The notes under the pieces are model-generated. The model saw only the letters and a list, made by a program, of their open reading frames with translations. It ran no database searches and had not been told where the DNA came from. Shown here one piece after another: positions 33,549 through 39,990 of a DNA stretch of 39,990 nt. Source of the DNA: Streptomyces longispororuber (GTDB lineage Bacteria; Actinomycetota; Actinomycetes; Streptomycetales; Streptomycetaceae); the NCBI RefSeq assembly GCF_024448165.1, contig NZ_JAMOLN010000080.1, positions 1-39,990 of the forward strand. Direction: 5' to 3'. Position 1 is the stretch's first letter, and the number at the start of each line of letters is the position of its first letter. Both the position numbers and the translations under genes were made by a program.

Positions 33549-35284
33549 CTGGTACTCACCGTCCTGGTGTCGGTCCCCGACCGCAGCACCTTGCCGGGCA
33601 CGGCCCCGCTCACCACGTCGCCGCGCATCGCCTCCACCCCGTTGACCCACACGGCGGTGATCCCGATGGCCTTCGAGTCGAGCCGCGGGCTGTCGCCCGG
33701 CAGGTCGTGCACGAGGGTGGCCTTGCCCGCGTCGATGGTCTCCGGGTCGAACAGCACCAGGTCGGCGTGGAACCCCTCCCGCACCCGGCCCCGCTCGCGC
33801 AGCCCGAACAGCTGGGCGGGGTCGTCGGTCAGCATCTTCACGGCCTGCTCCAGGCTCGCCAGCTTCCGCCCGCGCAGACAGTCGCCGATGAACCGGGTCG
33901 TGTACGGCGCCCCGCACATCCGGTCCAGGTGCGCGCCGGCGTCCGAGCCGCCCAGCATGACGTCGTCGTGCTGCCAGGTCTCGGCGCGCAGGGTCCACGA
34001 GTCGGGGTCGTTGTCGGTCGGCATCGGCCACAGCACGGTCCGCAGCCCGTCGTTGGCGCAGATCTCGACGAGGCACTCGAAGGCCTCCTGCCCGCGCTCG
34101 GCGGCGATGTCCTTCACCACCCGCCCGGTCAGCCCCTCGTTCGCCTCGGAGTAGGTGTCCCCGATGACGTAGCGCCCGAAGTTCGCGAGCCGCCGGAAGA
34201 CCCCGGCCTCCTTGCTGTCGGCCCGCCGCAGCATCTCGGCCCGCACGTCCGGGTCGCGCAGCTTCGCGATCCGCTCGTCGACCGGCAGCCCGAGGACGTC
34301 GCCCCACCCGGGGATGAGGTTGAGCGCGCAGAACGTGCCCAGCGACATGTTCATCGGGGTCAGGATCGGCATGGTCAGGGCGACGATCCGGCCGCCCGAC
34401 TTGCGGGCGCGCTCGCTCGCCTCCAGCTGCCGGGGCACCCGCTCGGGCACGGCGGCGTCGATGGTCAGCACGTTCCAGTTGAGCGGCCGTCCCGCGGCCG
34501 CGCTCATCTCGACGAACAGATCGATCTCGGCGTCGCTGAACTGGTCGAGGCAGCCCGCGACGATGGCCTCGATCTGGGTGCCCTCGTGCTCACCGACCGC
34601 CTTGCTGAGCGCGACGAGTTCGGCGGGCAGCGCGTGCCGGGAGGCGACGGGCTGCCCGTCGCCGTCGGAGTGGGTGGACGACTGCGTGGTGGAGAGCCCC
34701 CAGGCCCCGGCGTCCATGGCCGCGTGGAAGAGCGCGAGCATCTCCTCCATCTGCCGCTCGCTGGGCTGCCCGCCGACGGCGTCGGCCCCCATCACGTACC
34801 GGCGCAGCGCGCAGTGCCCCACCATGAACCCGGCGTTGACCGCGATCCGCCCGTCCAGCGCGCCGAGGTACTCCTCGAAGGAGTTCCACGTCCACGGGGC
34901 GCCCTCCTCCAGGGCGACCAGCGACATCCCCTCGACCTTGGACATCATGCGCCGCGTGTAGTCGGCGTCCGCGGGCCGCTCGGGGTTCAGCGGGGCGAGC
35001 GTGAACCCGCAGTTGCCGCCCGCGACGGTCGTCACCCCGTGGTTGAGGGAGGGCGTCGCGTACGGGTCCCAGAACAGCTGGGCGTCGTAGTGCGTGTGCG
35101 GGTCGACGAACCCGGGCGCGAGCACGAGCCCCGAGGCGTCCTCACTGGACCGTGCCTCCTCGGCGACGGTCCCGGGCTCGGCGATGACGGCGATGCGCCC
35201 GTCGCGGATGCCGACATCGGCGACGTGGGCGGGGGCGCCGGTCCCGTCGACGACGGTGGCGCCCTTGATGAGGTGGTCGAGCAT
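33545..35284 (-). CDS. Amidohydrolase of the N-acyl-D-amino-acid deacylase (D-aminoacylase) family
   Basis: This 579-aa protein starts at ATG 35284, with AAGGA about 7 nt upstream. LVLAPGFVDPHTHYDAQ holds the metal-binding His63-x-His65. The family's GVTTVAGGNCGF motif follows, with a Cys that bridges metals in D-aminoacylase, and later GGSDAGAHLDRMCGAPYTTRF. The C-terminal region has the DLVLFDPETI strand typical of these enzymes. It should cleave an amide or cyclic amide bond with zinc. The neighbours argue for a catabolic step on a nitrogen-containing substrate rather than D-amino acid salvage, which is inference. A repeat-filled spacer of 217 bp separates it from the LLM gene upstream. 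Confidence 0.93.
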   Translation of the reverse strand: MLDHLIKGATVVDGTGAPAHVADVGIRDGRIAVIAEPGTVAEEARSSEDASGLVLAPGFVDPHTHYDAQLFWDPYATPSLNHGVTTVAGGNCGFTLAPLNPERPADADYTRRMMSKVEGMSLVALEEGAPWTWNSFEEYLGALDGRIAVNAGFMVGHCALRRYVMGADAVGGQPSERQMEEMLALFHAAMDAGAWGLSTTQSSTHSDGDGQPVASRHALPAELVALSKAVGEHEGTQIEAIVAGCLDQFSDAEIDLFVEMSAAAGRPLNWNVLTIDAAVPERVPRQLEASERARKSGGRIVALTMPILTPMNMSLGTFCALNLIPGWGDVLGLPVDERIAKLRDPDVRAEMLRRADSKEAGVFRRLANFGRYVIGDTYSEANEGLTGRVVKDIAAERGQEAFECLVEICANDGLRTVLWPMPTDNDPDSWTLRAETWQHDDVMLGGSDAGAHLDRMCGAPYTTRFIGDCLRGRKLASLEQAVKMLTDDPAQLFGLRERGRVREGFHADLVLFDPETIDAGKATLVHDLPGDSPRLDSKAIGITAVWVNGVEAMRGDVVSGAVPGKVLRSGTDTRTVSTR

Positions 35285-35326
35285 GCCTGGTCCTTTCGTG
35301 CGGCTCGTTCGGCGGGTACGCGCGAC

Positions 35327-35464
35327 GGGGCCCGGGGCAGCGCCCCGCGGCCGGGCAACGACAGGGCCCCGGCCCTCCCGCTCACGACAAGCCCCTCCGG
35401 CGATTGAGGAGCGGGGCCCGGGGCAGCGCCCCGTGGCCGGGCGACGACAGGGCCCCGGCCCTCC
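35327..35464. repeat. Pair of 52-bp GC-rich repeats within the LLM operon
   Basis: Two copies at 35327-35378 and 35413-35464 differ at only two positions. Each contains GGCCCGGGGCAGCGCCCCG, which can fold into a stem-loop. Between them lies CCCCTCCGGCGATTGAGGAG, itself a partial inverted repeat often met in Streptomyces intergenic regions. The unit resembles dispersed REP-like elements of the genus. It may stabilise or attenuate the mRNA between the LLM and amidohydrolase genes. Confidence 0.8.
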
Positions 35465-35501
35465 TGTCCGGGAGGAGGAGGACCGGGGCAGCTGGCAGGG
35501 G

Positions 35502-36626
35502 TCAGGCCCCGGCCTGACCGCGGAACCGGGTCGTCCGGTGCACCGGATCCGTGTCGATCTTCGGGATGACGTGCTCCCCGATCAGCTTGATCGAGTTGAG
35601 CGTGTCCTCGTGCGAGATGCCGATCGGCAGCCCGAACGACAACTGGTCGGCCCCGGCCTGCTCCCAGCGCTTGCACTGCTGGAGCACCTCGTCCGGGTCG
35701 CCGCAGATCATCAGCTCCTCGGCGATGAGCAGCTCGATGATCTCGGCCGAGTACTCCGGCAGGATCTCCGGCCACTCGGGGATGCCCTCGGGCCGCGGGA
35801 AGGTGTCGTGGTACCGGAAGACCAGCGACTGGAGGTAGTTGAGCCCGCCGTTCACGGCGATCTCGACGGCCTTGTCGTGGGTCTCGGCGCAGATGGCGGT
35901 GGACGTCACCATCACGTTGTCGTTGACGAAGTCACCGATGGGCTCGGCGTCCTGGATGGCGGTCTTGTACTGCTCCAGGACCCACTCCATGTCGGAGACC
36001 TTCTGCACGCTGAACCCGAGGACGCCCAGGCCCTTGCGGGCGGCCATCGCGTACGAGGGCGGGGACCCGGCGGCGTACCACATGGCGGGGTGCGACGTCC
36101 CGTACGGCTTGGGGAAGATCTTGCGCGGCGGCAGCGACCAGTGCTTGCCCTGGAACCCGACGTACTCGTCCTGGAGCCACATCTTCGGGAACTCGGCGAT
36201 GGTCTCTTCCCAGATCTCCTTGGTGTAGTTCATGTCCGTCACACCAGGGATGAATCCGAGGATCTCGTGCGAGCCGGCCCCACGCCCGCTGCCGAACTCG
36301 AAGCGCCCCTCGCTGAGGTGGTCGAGCATGGCGACCTTCTCGGCCACCTTGACCGGGTGGTTGACCTGCGCGAGCGGGTTGAAGATGCCGGAGCCGAGGT
36401 GGATCCGGTCCGTCGCGTGGGCGAGGTAGCCGAGGTACACGTCGTTGGCCGAGAGGTGCGAGTACTCCTCCAGGAAGTGGTGCTCGGACGCCCAGGCGTA
36501 CTTGAAGCCGGACTTGTCCGCCTGGATGACGTACTCGGTCTCGTTCATGAGCGCGCGGTGCTCGGCGGTGGGGTCGGTCAGCGCCTGCTTGCCCACGTAT
36601 CCCTGTACAAAGAGCCCGAATTCCAA
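35502..36626 (-). CDS. LLM-class flavin- or F420-dependent oxidoreductase (first operon gene)
   Basis: This 374-aa protein starts at ATG 36626 (MEFGLFVQGYVG), the natural start for the family. Luciferase-fold features include KYAWASEHHFLEEYSHLS, HLGSGIFNPLAQVNHPVKVAEKVAMLDHLSEGRFEFGSGRGAGSH split into its two strands, and MWYAAGSPPSYAMAARKGLGVLGFS. Such TIM-barrel enzymes use FMN with a reductase or F420. The GRGAGSHE loop and length fit the FMN-monooxygenase side, but this is uncertain. Two operator palindromes precede it. The upstream sequence lacks a normal ribosome-binding site: CCTCCTT, the reverse complement of one, lies 5 nt before the ATG. Confidence 0.93.
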   Translation of the reverse strand: MEFGLFVQGYVGKQALTDPTAEHRALMNETEYVIQADKSGFKYAWASEHHFLEEYSHLSANDVYLGYLAHATDRIHLGSGIFNPLAQVNHPVKVAEKVAMLDHLSEGRFEFGSGRGAGSHEILGFIPGVTDMNYTKEIWEETIAEFPKMWLQDEYVGFQGKHWSLPPRKIFPKPYGTSHPAMWYAAGSPPSYAMAARKGLGVLGFSVQKVSDMEWVLEQYKTAIQDAEPIGDFVNDNVMVTSTAICAETHDKAVEIAVNGGLNYLQSLVFRYHDTFPRPEGIPEWPEILPEYSAEIIELLIAEELMICGDPDEVLQQCKRWEQAGADQLSFGLPIGISHEDTLNSIKLIGEHVIPKIDTDPVHRTTRFRGQAGA

Positions 36627-36650
36627 GGAGGTTCACCGTCCTCGTCAGTT

Positions 36651-36667
36651 TCTGACGATCCGTCAGA
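36651..36667. promoter_or_regulatory. Operator 2 of the CTGACG-N3-CGTCAG regulon
   Basis: TCTGACGATCCGTCAGA is a perfect 17-bp palindrome 25 nt before the LLM start. A third half-site CGTCAG at 36643-36648 with spacer TTT gives a second, overlapping dyad. The site lies downstream of the predicted -10 box, in a position to block transcription. Confidence 0.85.
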
Positions 36668-36679
36668 TTGGATGGGTCG

Positions 36680-36708
36680 ACTGTTCCACTGCGGGTGGGG
36701 ACCGTCAA
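36680..36708 (-). promoter_or_regulatory. Candidate promoter of the LLM-amidohydrolase-ALDH operon
   Basis: On the minus strand TTGACG (36708-36703) and AACAGT (36685-36680) are 17 bp apart. Operators 2 and 3 flank the pair on either side, which supports its being the regulated promoter. The -10 box is weak. Confidence 0.5.
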
Positions 36709-36710
36709 TA

Positions 36711-36727
36711 CCTGACGCAGCGTCAGA
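36711..36727. promoter_or_regulatory. Operator 3 of the CTGACG-N3-CGTCAG regulon
   Basis: CCTGACGCAGCGTCAGA is a near-perfect copy directly upstream of the predicted -35 box and 21 nt past the end of the SDR gene at 36748. Its centre is 60 bp from operator 2, close to six helical turns, so both could be bound on one face of the DNA. Confidence 0.85.
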
Positions 36728-36747
36728 TACCTTGGCCGGTGCGGACG

Positions 36748-37530
36748 TCAGAGCACGCTGACGCCCGCGAGCCAGCCCCCGTCGATCACGAACGGCTGTC
36801 CCGTGATGTACGCCGAGTCCTCCTCGGCGGTGAGGAAGAGCGCGAGCCGCGCGACCTCCTCGGGCCGGCCGACCCGGCCGAGCGGCACGAGCTTGCGGTA
36901 CAGCCCGTCGAGGGCCTCGGCGGCCTCCTCGGTGTTCGCGGTGGGGTCGAGCTGGGCCGGATTGCTCATGGCGGTGTCGATGGCGCCGGGGCAGACCGCG
37001 TTGACCCGGATCTTCTTCGCGGCGAGCTCCAGGGCGGCGACCCGGGTGAGCCCGACGATGGCGTGCTTGGTGGCGGTGTAGGAGCCCACGTACGCCATGC
37101 CCGTGACCCCCGTGTACGAGGCGGTGTTCACGATGGAACCGCCCCCGGCGTCGGCGATCACCGGCGCGACGGTCTTGATCCCGAGGAACGCGCCCACCTG
37201 GTTGACCTGCACGATCTGCTGGAACTCGTCGAGCGGCGTCGACACCAGCTCGTTGAACCGCAGGATGCCCGCGTTGTTGACGAGCCCGTCGATCTTCCCG
37301 AAGGCGCCCAGGGCGGTCCGCACGGCGGCGCCCCAGTCCTCCTCCTTGCTCACGTCGAGGTGCACGTACACGGCGTTGCCGATGTCCTTGGCGACGGCCT
37401 CGCCCTGGTCGTCGAGGACGTCCGCGACGACGATCCGCGCCCCTTCCGCGGCGAACAGCCTGGCCTCCTGCTCGCCCTGCCCGCGCGCCGCACCCGTGAT
37501 CAGCACGACCCGCCCGTCAAGCTTGCCCAT
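36748..37530 (-). CDS. Short-chain dehydrogenase/reductase, probably NAD-dependent
   Basis: This 260-aa protein starts at ATG 37530, with GAGGAGCAGGAGAC just upstream. The cofactor motif is TGAARGQG (12-19), NNAG is at 85-88, and the catalytic residues are Ser138, Tyr151 and Lys155 (YTATK). Asp37 at the end of strand 2 favours NAD over NADP. The layout resembles 3-alpha/20-beta-hydroxysteroid dehydrogenases, but many SDRs share it. The gene is 12 nt downstream of the second LLM gene and is co-transcribed with it. It differs from the SDR at 12.0 kb, which carries an altered NNAG motif. Confidence 0.95.
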   Translation of the reverse strand: MGKLDGRVVLITGAARGQGEQEARLFAAEGARIVVADVLDDQGEAVAKDIGNAVYVHLDVSKEEDWGAAVRTALGAFGKIDGLVNNAGILRFNELVSTPLDEFQQIVQVNQVGAFLGIKTVAPVIADAGGGSIVNTASYTGVTGMAYVGSYTATKHAIVGLTRVAALELAAKKIRVNAVCPGAIDTAMSNPAQLDPTANTEEAAEALDGLYRKLVPLGRVGRPEEVARLALFLTAEEDSAYITGQPFVIDGGWLAGVSVL

Positions 37531-37542
37531 GTCTCCTGCTCC

Positions 37543-38469
37543 TCAGCTGAGTTGGGGTGCGACCTCGGTGGCGAAGGCCGCGATCTGGTCGACGAGCTCG
37601 GCGCGCCCCCGGCTGCGGAAGCGGACCTGGATCTGGTCGACGCCCATGGCCGGGTACGCGCGCAGCGACTCGGCGACGGCGTCCGGCGCGCCCGACACCG
37701 TGCGCCGCCCGGTCTCCCAGCCGGGCGCGCCCACGTACAGCGGCTCGGTGATGGCGCCGATGGTGATCGGCGCCTCGATCCCGGCCTCGGCGCGCAGCCG
37801 GCGCACCTTCTCGATCTGCTGCGGGAGCCGGTCGCGCGGATCACCTTGCGGCAGCCAGCCGTCCCCCTTGAGGGCGGCCCGGCGCACGGCGGGCGCGGAG
37901 GAGCCGCCGACCCACACCGGCACCCGCGCCTGCGCGGGCCTCGGCCGCTGCCCGAGCCCCTCGAAGGCGAAGAACTCCCCTTTGTGGACCGGGAATTCAT
38001 CGGCGCCCAGGGCAGCCCGCACGGCGTCGATGCTCTCGTCGAGCACGGCCCCGCGCCGCGCGAAGTCGGCCCCGACGGCGTCGAACTCCTCCTCCACGTG
38101 CCCGGCCCCGACGCCCAGGATCAGCCGCCCGCCGCTCAGGTGGTCGAGCGTGGCGTACTGCTTGGCGGAGACCAGCGGGTGGCGCAGCCCGAGGATCGCG
38201 ACGTGGCTGAGCAGCCGCACGCGCTCGGTGATCCCGGCGAGGAAGGAGAGCGTGGCGACCGGGTCGTACCAGGTCGTCGACATGGCGTCGGCGAGCCGCC
38301 GCGGGATGGCCACGTGGTCGCAGGAGGCGATGTAGTCGAAGCCTCCGCGGTCACAGGCGCGGGCGATCTCGGCGAGGTCGTCGGCGCCTGCGGCGGCCTC
38401 CCAGGATTCGGCGTACATGGTGCTCTGGGACTGGATCGGGAGCTGAATGCCGTACGCGAGCGGCGCCAT
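37543..38469 (-). CDS. LLM-class oxidoreductase, probably F420-dependent
   Basis: This 308-aa protein starts at ATG 38469, with AGGGGG about 8 nt upstream; the frame is open ten codons earlier, through an operator. Family features are IASCDHVAIP, VRLLSHVAILGLRHPLVSAKQYATLDHL, GVGAGHVEEEFDAVG and VPVWVGGSS. A length near 300 aa, the LSGGRLILGVGAGH loop and the HPL motif match F420-using members better than FMN monooxygenases. fbiC in the same window would provide F420. It heads a two-gene operon with the SDR, and two operator palindromes lie in its promoter. Confidence 0.93.
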   Translation of the reverse strand: MAPLAYGIQLPIQSQSTMYAESWEAAAGADDLAEIARACDRGGFDYIASCDHVAIPRRLADAMSTTWYDPVATLSFLAGITERVRLLSHVAILGLRHPLVSAKQYATLDHLSGGRLILGVGAGHVEEEFDAVGADFARRGAVLDESIDAVRAALGADEFPVHKGEFFAFEGLGQRPRPAQARVPVWVGGSSAPAVRRAALKGDGWLPQGDPRDRLPQQIEKVRRLRAEAGIEAPITIGAITEPLYVGAPGWETGRRTVSGAPDAVAESLRAYPAMGVDQIQVRFRSRGRAELVDQIAAFATEVAPQLS

Positions 38470-38483
38470 GCCCGAACCCCCTA

Positions 38484-38500
38484 TCTGACGGAGCGTCAAT
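38484..38500. promoter_or_regulatory. Operator 4 of the CTGACG-N3-CGTCAG regulon
   Basis: TCTGACGGAGCGTCAAT keeps the 13-bp core TGACGGAGCGTCA, with one outer position lost. It lies 15 nt before the second LLM start, in its leader. Confidence 0.75.
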
Positions 38501-38523
38501 TACGGCCGGGACACATCCTCTTA

Positions 38524-38540
38524 CCTGACGGATCGTCAGA
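38524..38540. promoter_or_regulatory. Operator 5 of the CTGACG-N3-CGTCAG regulon
   Basis: CCTGACGGATCGTCAGA lies 40 bp centre-to-centre from operator 4, between the divergent LLM and pseudokinase genes. On the minus strand it falls inside a possible promoter (TTGTCT, 17 bp, GAGGAT). It may also affect the pseudokinase gene that starts at 38607. Confidence 0.8.
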
Positions 38541-38606
38541 CAAGGGATGTGCGCGTCCTCTCCCGTGGTTCAATTCCGGGCGGCATCGCGATCACGGGGG
38601 TAGCTG

Positions 38607-39990
38607 ATGGTGGAGTCACCGGGTCCGTCGGACCCGCGGCAGGCGGGCGCTGTGGTGAAGCGGTCACGTGGCGACCTGGACCGGGCGGAGTTCGCCCGGG
38701 AGGTCGAGGCGGCCCGGGGCATCGACGGCCGCCGCACGGCGCGGACCGTGGACGCGGACCCGTCCGCCGAACCCCCTTGGCCGGCAGCGGAGTTCGTGCC
38801 GGGCCCGACGCTCCGGGAACGGATCACCCGGGAAGGACCGCTGCCGCCGCACACGGTGCCCCGGCTTGCGGCGGATCTCGCCGAGGGGCTCGCCGCGATC
38901 CACGCGTGCGGGGTGGTCCACCGCGGCCTCGACCCCGACCACGTCGTCCTCACCGACGACGGCCCCCGCATCGTCGGCATCGCCCACGCGCCGCGCACGC
39001 CCCCGGAGCCGACGGACCCGGCCGCATGCGCGTACCTGTCCCCCGAGCAGCTCCGTACCCCGGACCTGGTCACGCGGGCCACGGACGTGTTCTCGCTCGG
39101 CTCGGTGCTGGCCTTCGCGGCGACGGGCAGCGGCCCGTTCGAAGCGACGAGCACGGCGACGGTCGTCCACCGGATCACCTCCGAACCACCCGCGCTGACC
39201 GGGCTGGCCCGCTATCCCGATCTACGGGGACTGGTGGCGGCGTGCCTGGCGAAGGAACCGGGCGAGCGGCCGACGGCCGAGGCCCTCCTGGAACGCCTGT
39301 CGGCCACGACGCCCCGGCCGGGGACGGCCCCCGCCGACGCCCCGCCGGCCGGCACCTTCGCGCGGAAGTGGCGGCCCACCCGCCGCACCGCCCTGCTCGC
39401 GGCGACCGCCGTGGCGGCCACGGCGCTCGCGGTCCCCGCCTACCTCCTCCGCGATTCCGCACCGGCCGCGAGGAGCCCAGCCCCGGACGACGCCTCCCCC
39501 ACCCGTGACGCCACGCGCCCCGCGGCCCGGCTCACCGGCCACACGGGCCCGGTCACCTGCCTGGCCTTCGCCCCGGACAACCGGGTCCTCGCCTCGGGCG
39601 GCGCGGACCGGACGGTGCGCCTGTGGGACACGGTCGAGGCCCGTGAGACCGCCACGTGCGAGGGCCACGCGGGCGCCGTCCGCGCGGTGGCGTACAGCCC
39701 GCACGACCGGACCCTGTTCACGGGCGGCGACGACGGGACACTGCGCACGTGGGACGCGCGCACCGGTGCGGCGCGCGGTGAACTCGCCACGTACAAGGGG
39801 ACGTTCGACGGGGTGCGCTGCCTGGCGGTGCACCCCGAGGGCGCGGCCGTCGCCGTGGGCGTCGGCAGCCGCATCGAACTCGTCGACCCGGCCACGGGCC
39901 GCTCCCGCGCGACGCTCACGGGTCATACGGGGCGGATGAGCTGGGTGGCGTTCAGCCCCGACGGCACGATGCTGGCGAGCGTGGCGGCGG
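38607..39990 (+). CDS. Membrane pseudokinase with WD40 repeats (3' end outside window)
   Basis: The frame is open from ATG 38607 (GGGGG about 7 nt upstream) to the window end, giving 461 residues. Residues 1-230 align by eye with Streptomyces Ser/Thr kinases, but the N-lobe is cut short. SDPRQAG runs straight into AVVK, with no glycine-rich loop. HRDLKPSN reads HRGLDPDH (105-112), so the catalytic Asp is Gly107. DFG reads VGI (123-125). AYLSPEQL, the activation-segment end, is kept. A membrane helix lies at about 260-282, then WD40 repeats (LTGHTGPVTCLAF, GGADRTVRLWD, and two or three more). It should be unable to phosphorylate and probably acts as an outside-facing sensor or scaffold. It is divergent from the second LLM operon. 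Confidence 0.9.
   Translation, partial: MVESPGPSDPRQAGAVVKRSRGDLDRAEFAREVEAARGIDGRRTARTVDADPSAEPPWPAAEFVPGPTLRERITREGPLPPHTVPRLAADLAEGLAAIHACGVVHRGLDPDHVVLTDDGPRIVGIAHAPRTPPEPTDPAACAYLSPEQLRTPDLVTRATDVFSLGSVLAFAATGSGPFEATSTATVVHRITSEPPALTGLARYPDLRGLVAACLAKEPGERPTAEALLERLSATTPRPGTAPADAPPAGTFARKWRPTRRTALLAATAVAATALAVPAYLLRDSAPAARSPAPDDASPTRDATRPAARLTGHTGPVTCLAFAPDNRVLASGGADRTVRLWDTVEARETATCEGHAGAVRAVAYSPHDRTLFTGGDDGTLRTWDARTGAARGELATYKGTFDGVRCLAVHPEGAAVAVGVGSRIELVDPATGRSRATLTGHTGRMSWVAFSPDGTMLASVAA

Noticed and set aside
32067..34154. A 695-aa plus-strand open frame opposite the aldehyde dehydrogenase gene, with a similar one at 33539-35407.
   Set aside because: Both mirror catalytically intact enzymes on the other strand and show no family features.
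38541..38606. A missing kinase N-lobe hidden by a frameshift before the pseudokinase start.
   Set aside because: Only 66 bp separate the start from operator 5, and no frame there shows a glycine-rich loop. The join SDPRQAG-AVVK looks like an internal deletion.
36445..38607. A 720-aa plus-strand open frame opposite the LLM and SDR genes.
   Set aside because: It is a shadow of three clear enzyme genes and crosses two operators.

Overview
The window looks like Streptomyces chromosome, or a very close actinomycete. GC is very high with strong G/C at third codon positions. GTG starts and GTGA gene overlaps are common. The gene content is typical of the group: a PknG-type kinase tail, FbiC for coenzyme F420, an XRE/DUF397 pair of the WhiJ/BldB type, FG-GAP and LamG secreted proteins, and a WD40 kinase-like protein. 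I see no tRNA, rRNA, insertion sequence, phage gene or CRISPR array.

Layout. 1-3628 (+): the C-terminal part of a PknG-like kinase, a four-helix membrane protein and a substrate-binding lipoprotein, overlapping by 4 nt at both junctions; this matches the PknG/GlnX/GlnH sensory logic with a different type of binding protein. 3663-8283 (-): a polytopic membrane protein with a soluble C-terminal domain, and a D-Ala-D-Ala carboxypeptidase with a cytoplasmic repeat region of about 475 residues. 8487-10882 (+): a GPP34 protein, then an XRE regulator and a DUF397 protein, with 9-bp GCACCAC repeats on both sides and a long hairpin in front. 11085-12834: an unrecognised 278-aa protein (-) and an SDR (+), divergent over a perfect palindrome. 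13183-17288: a sodium:solute symporter, an ADP-ribosylglycohydrolase-like protein that has lost its metal-binding acids (-), and a secreted tyrosine/serine phosphatase. 17307-25066: a STAND-type ATPase with a long TPR array (-), an FG-GAP lipoprotein (+) and a LamG protein (-). 25071-31859: fbiC (-), a small Lys-rich membrane protein, a Tat-exported PHP hydrolase, a Nudix hydrolase, and an APC permease (-). 32088-38469 (-): two catabolic-looking operons, LLM oxidoreductase > amidohydrolase > aldehyde dehydrogenase and LLM oxidoreductase > SDR. 38607-39990 (+): a membrane pseudokinase with WD40 repeats, cut by the window end.

The strongest system-level signal is a shared palindrome, CTGACG-N3-CGTCAG. 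It occurs five times at three promoters: between the 278-aa gene and the SDR near 12.0 kb, twice before the first LLM operon near 36.7 kb, and twice before the second LLM operon near 38.5 kb. This links genes 24 kb apart into one candidate regulon of oxidoreductases, an aldehyde dehydrogenase, an amidohydrolase and a protein of unknown function. Its regulator is not in the window. fbiC would supply F420 if either LLM enzyme uses it.

Two proteins read as degenerate enzymes. The ADP-ribosylglycohydrolase homologue has TAAT for TDDT and GPSA for GDSD. The kinase homologue lacks the glycine-rich loop, HRD and DFG. Both are probably non-catalytic binding or sensing proteins.
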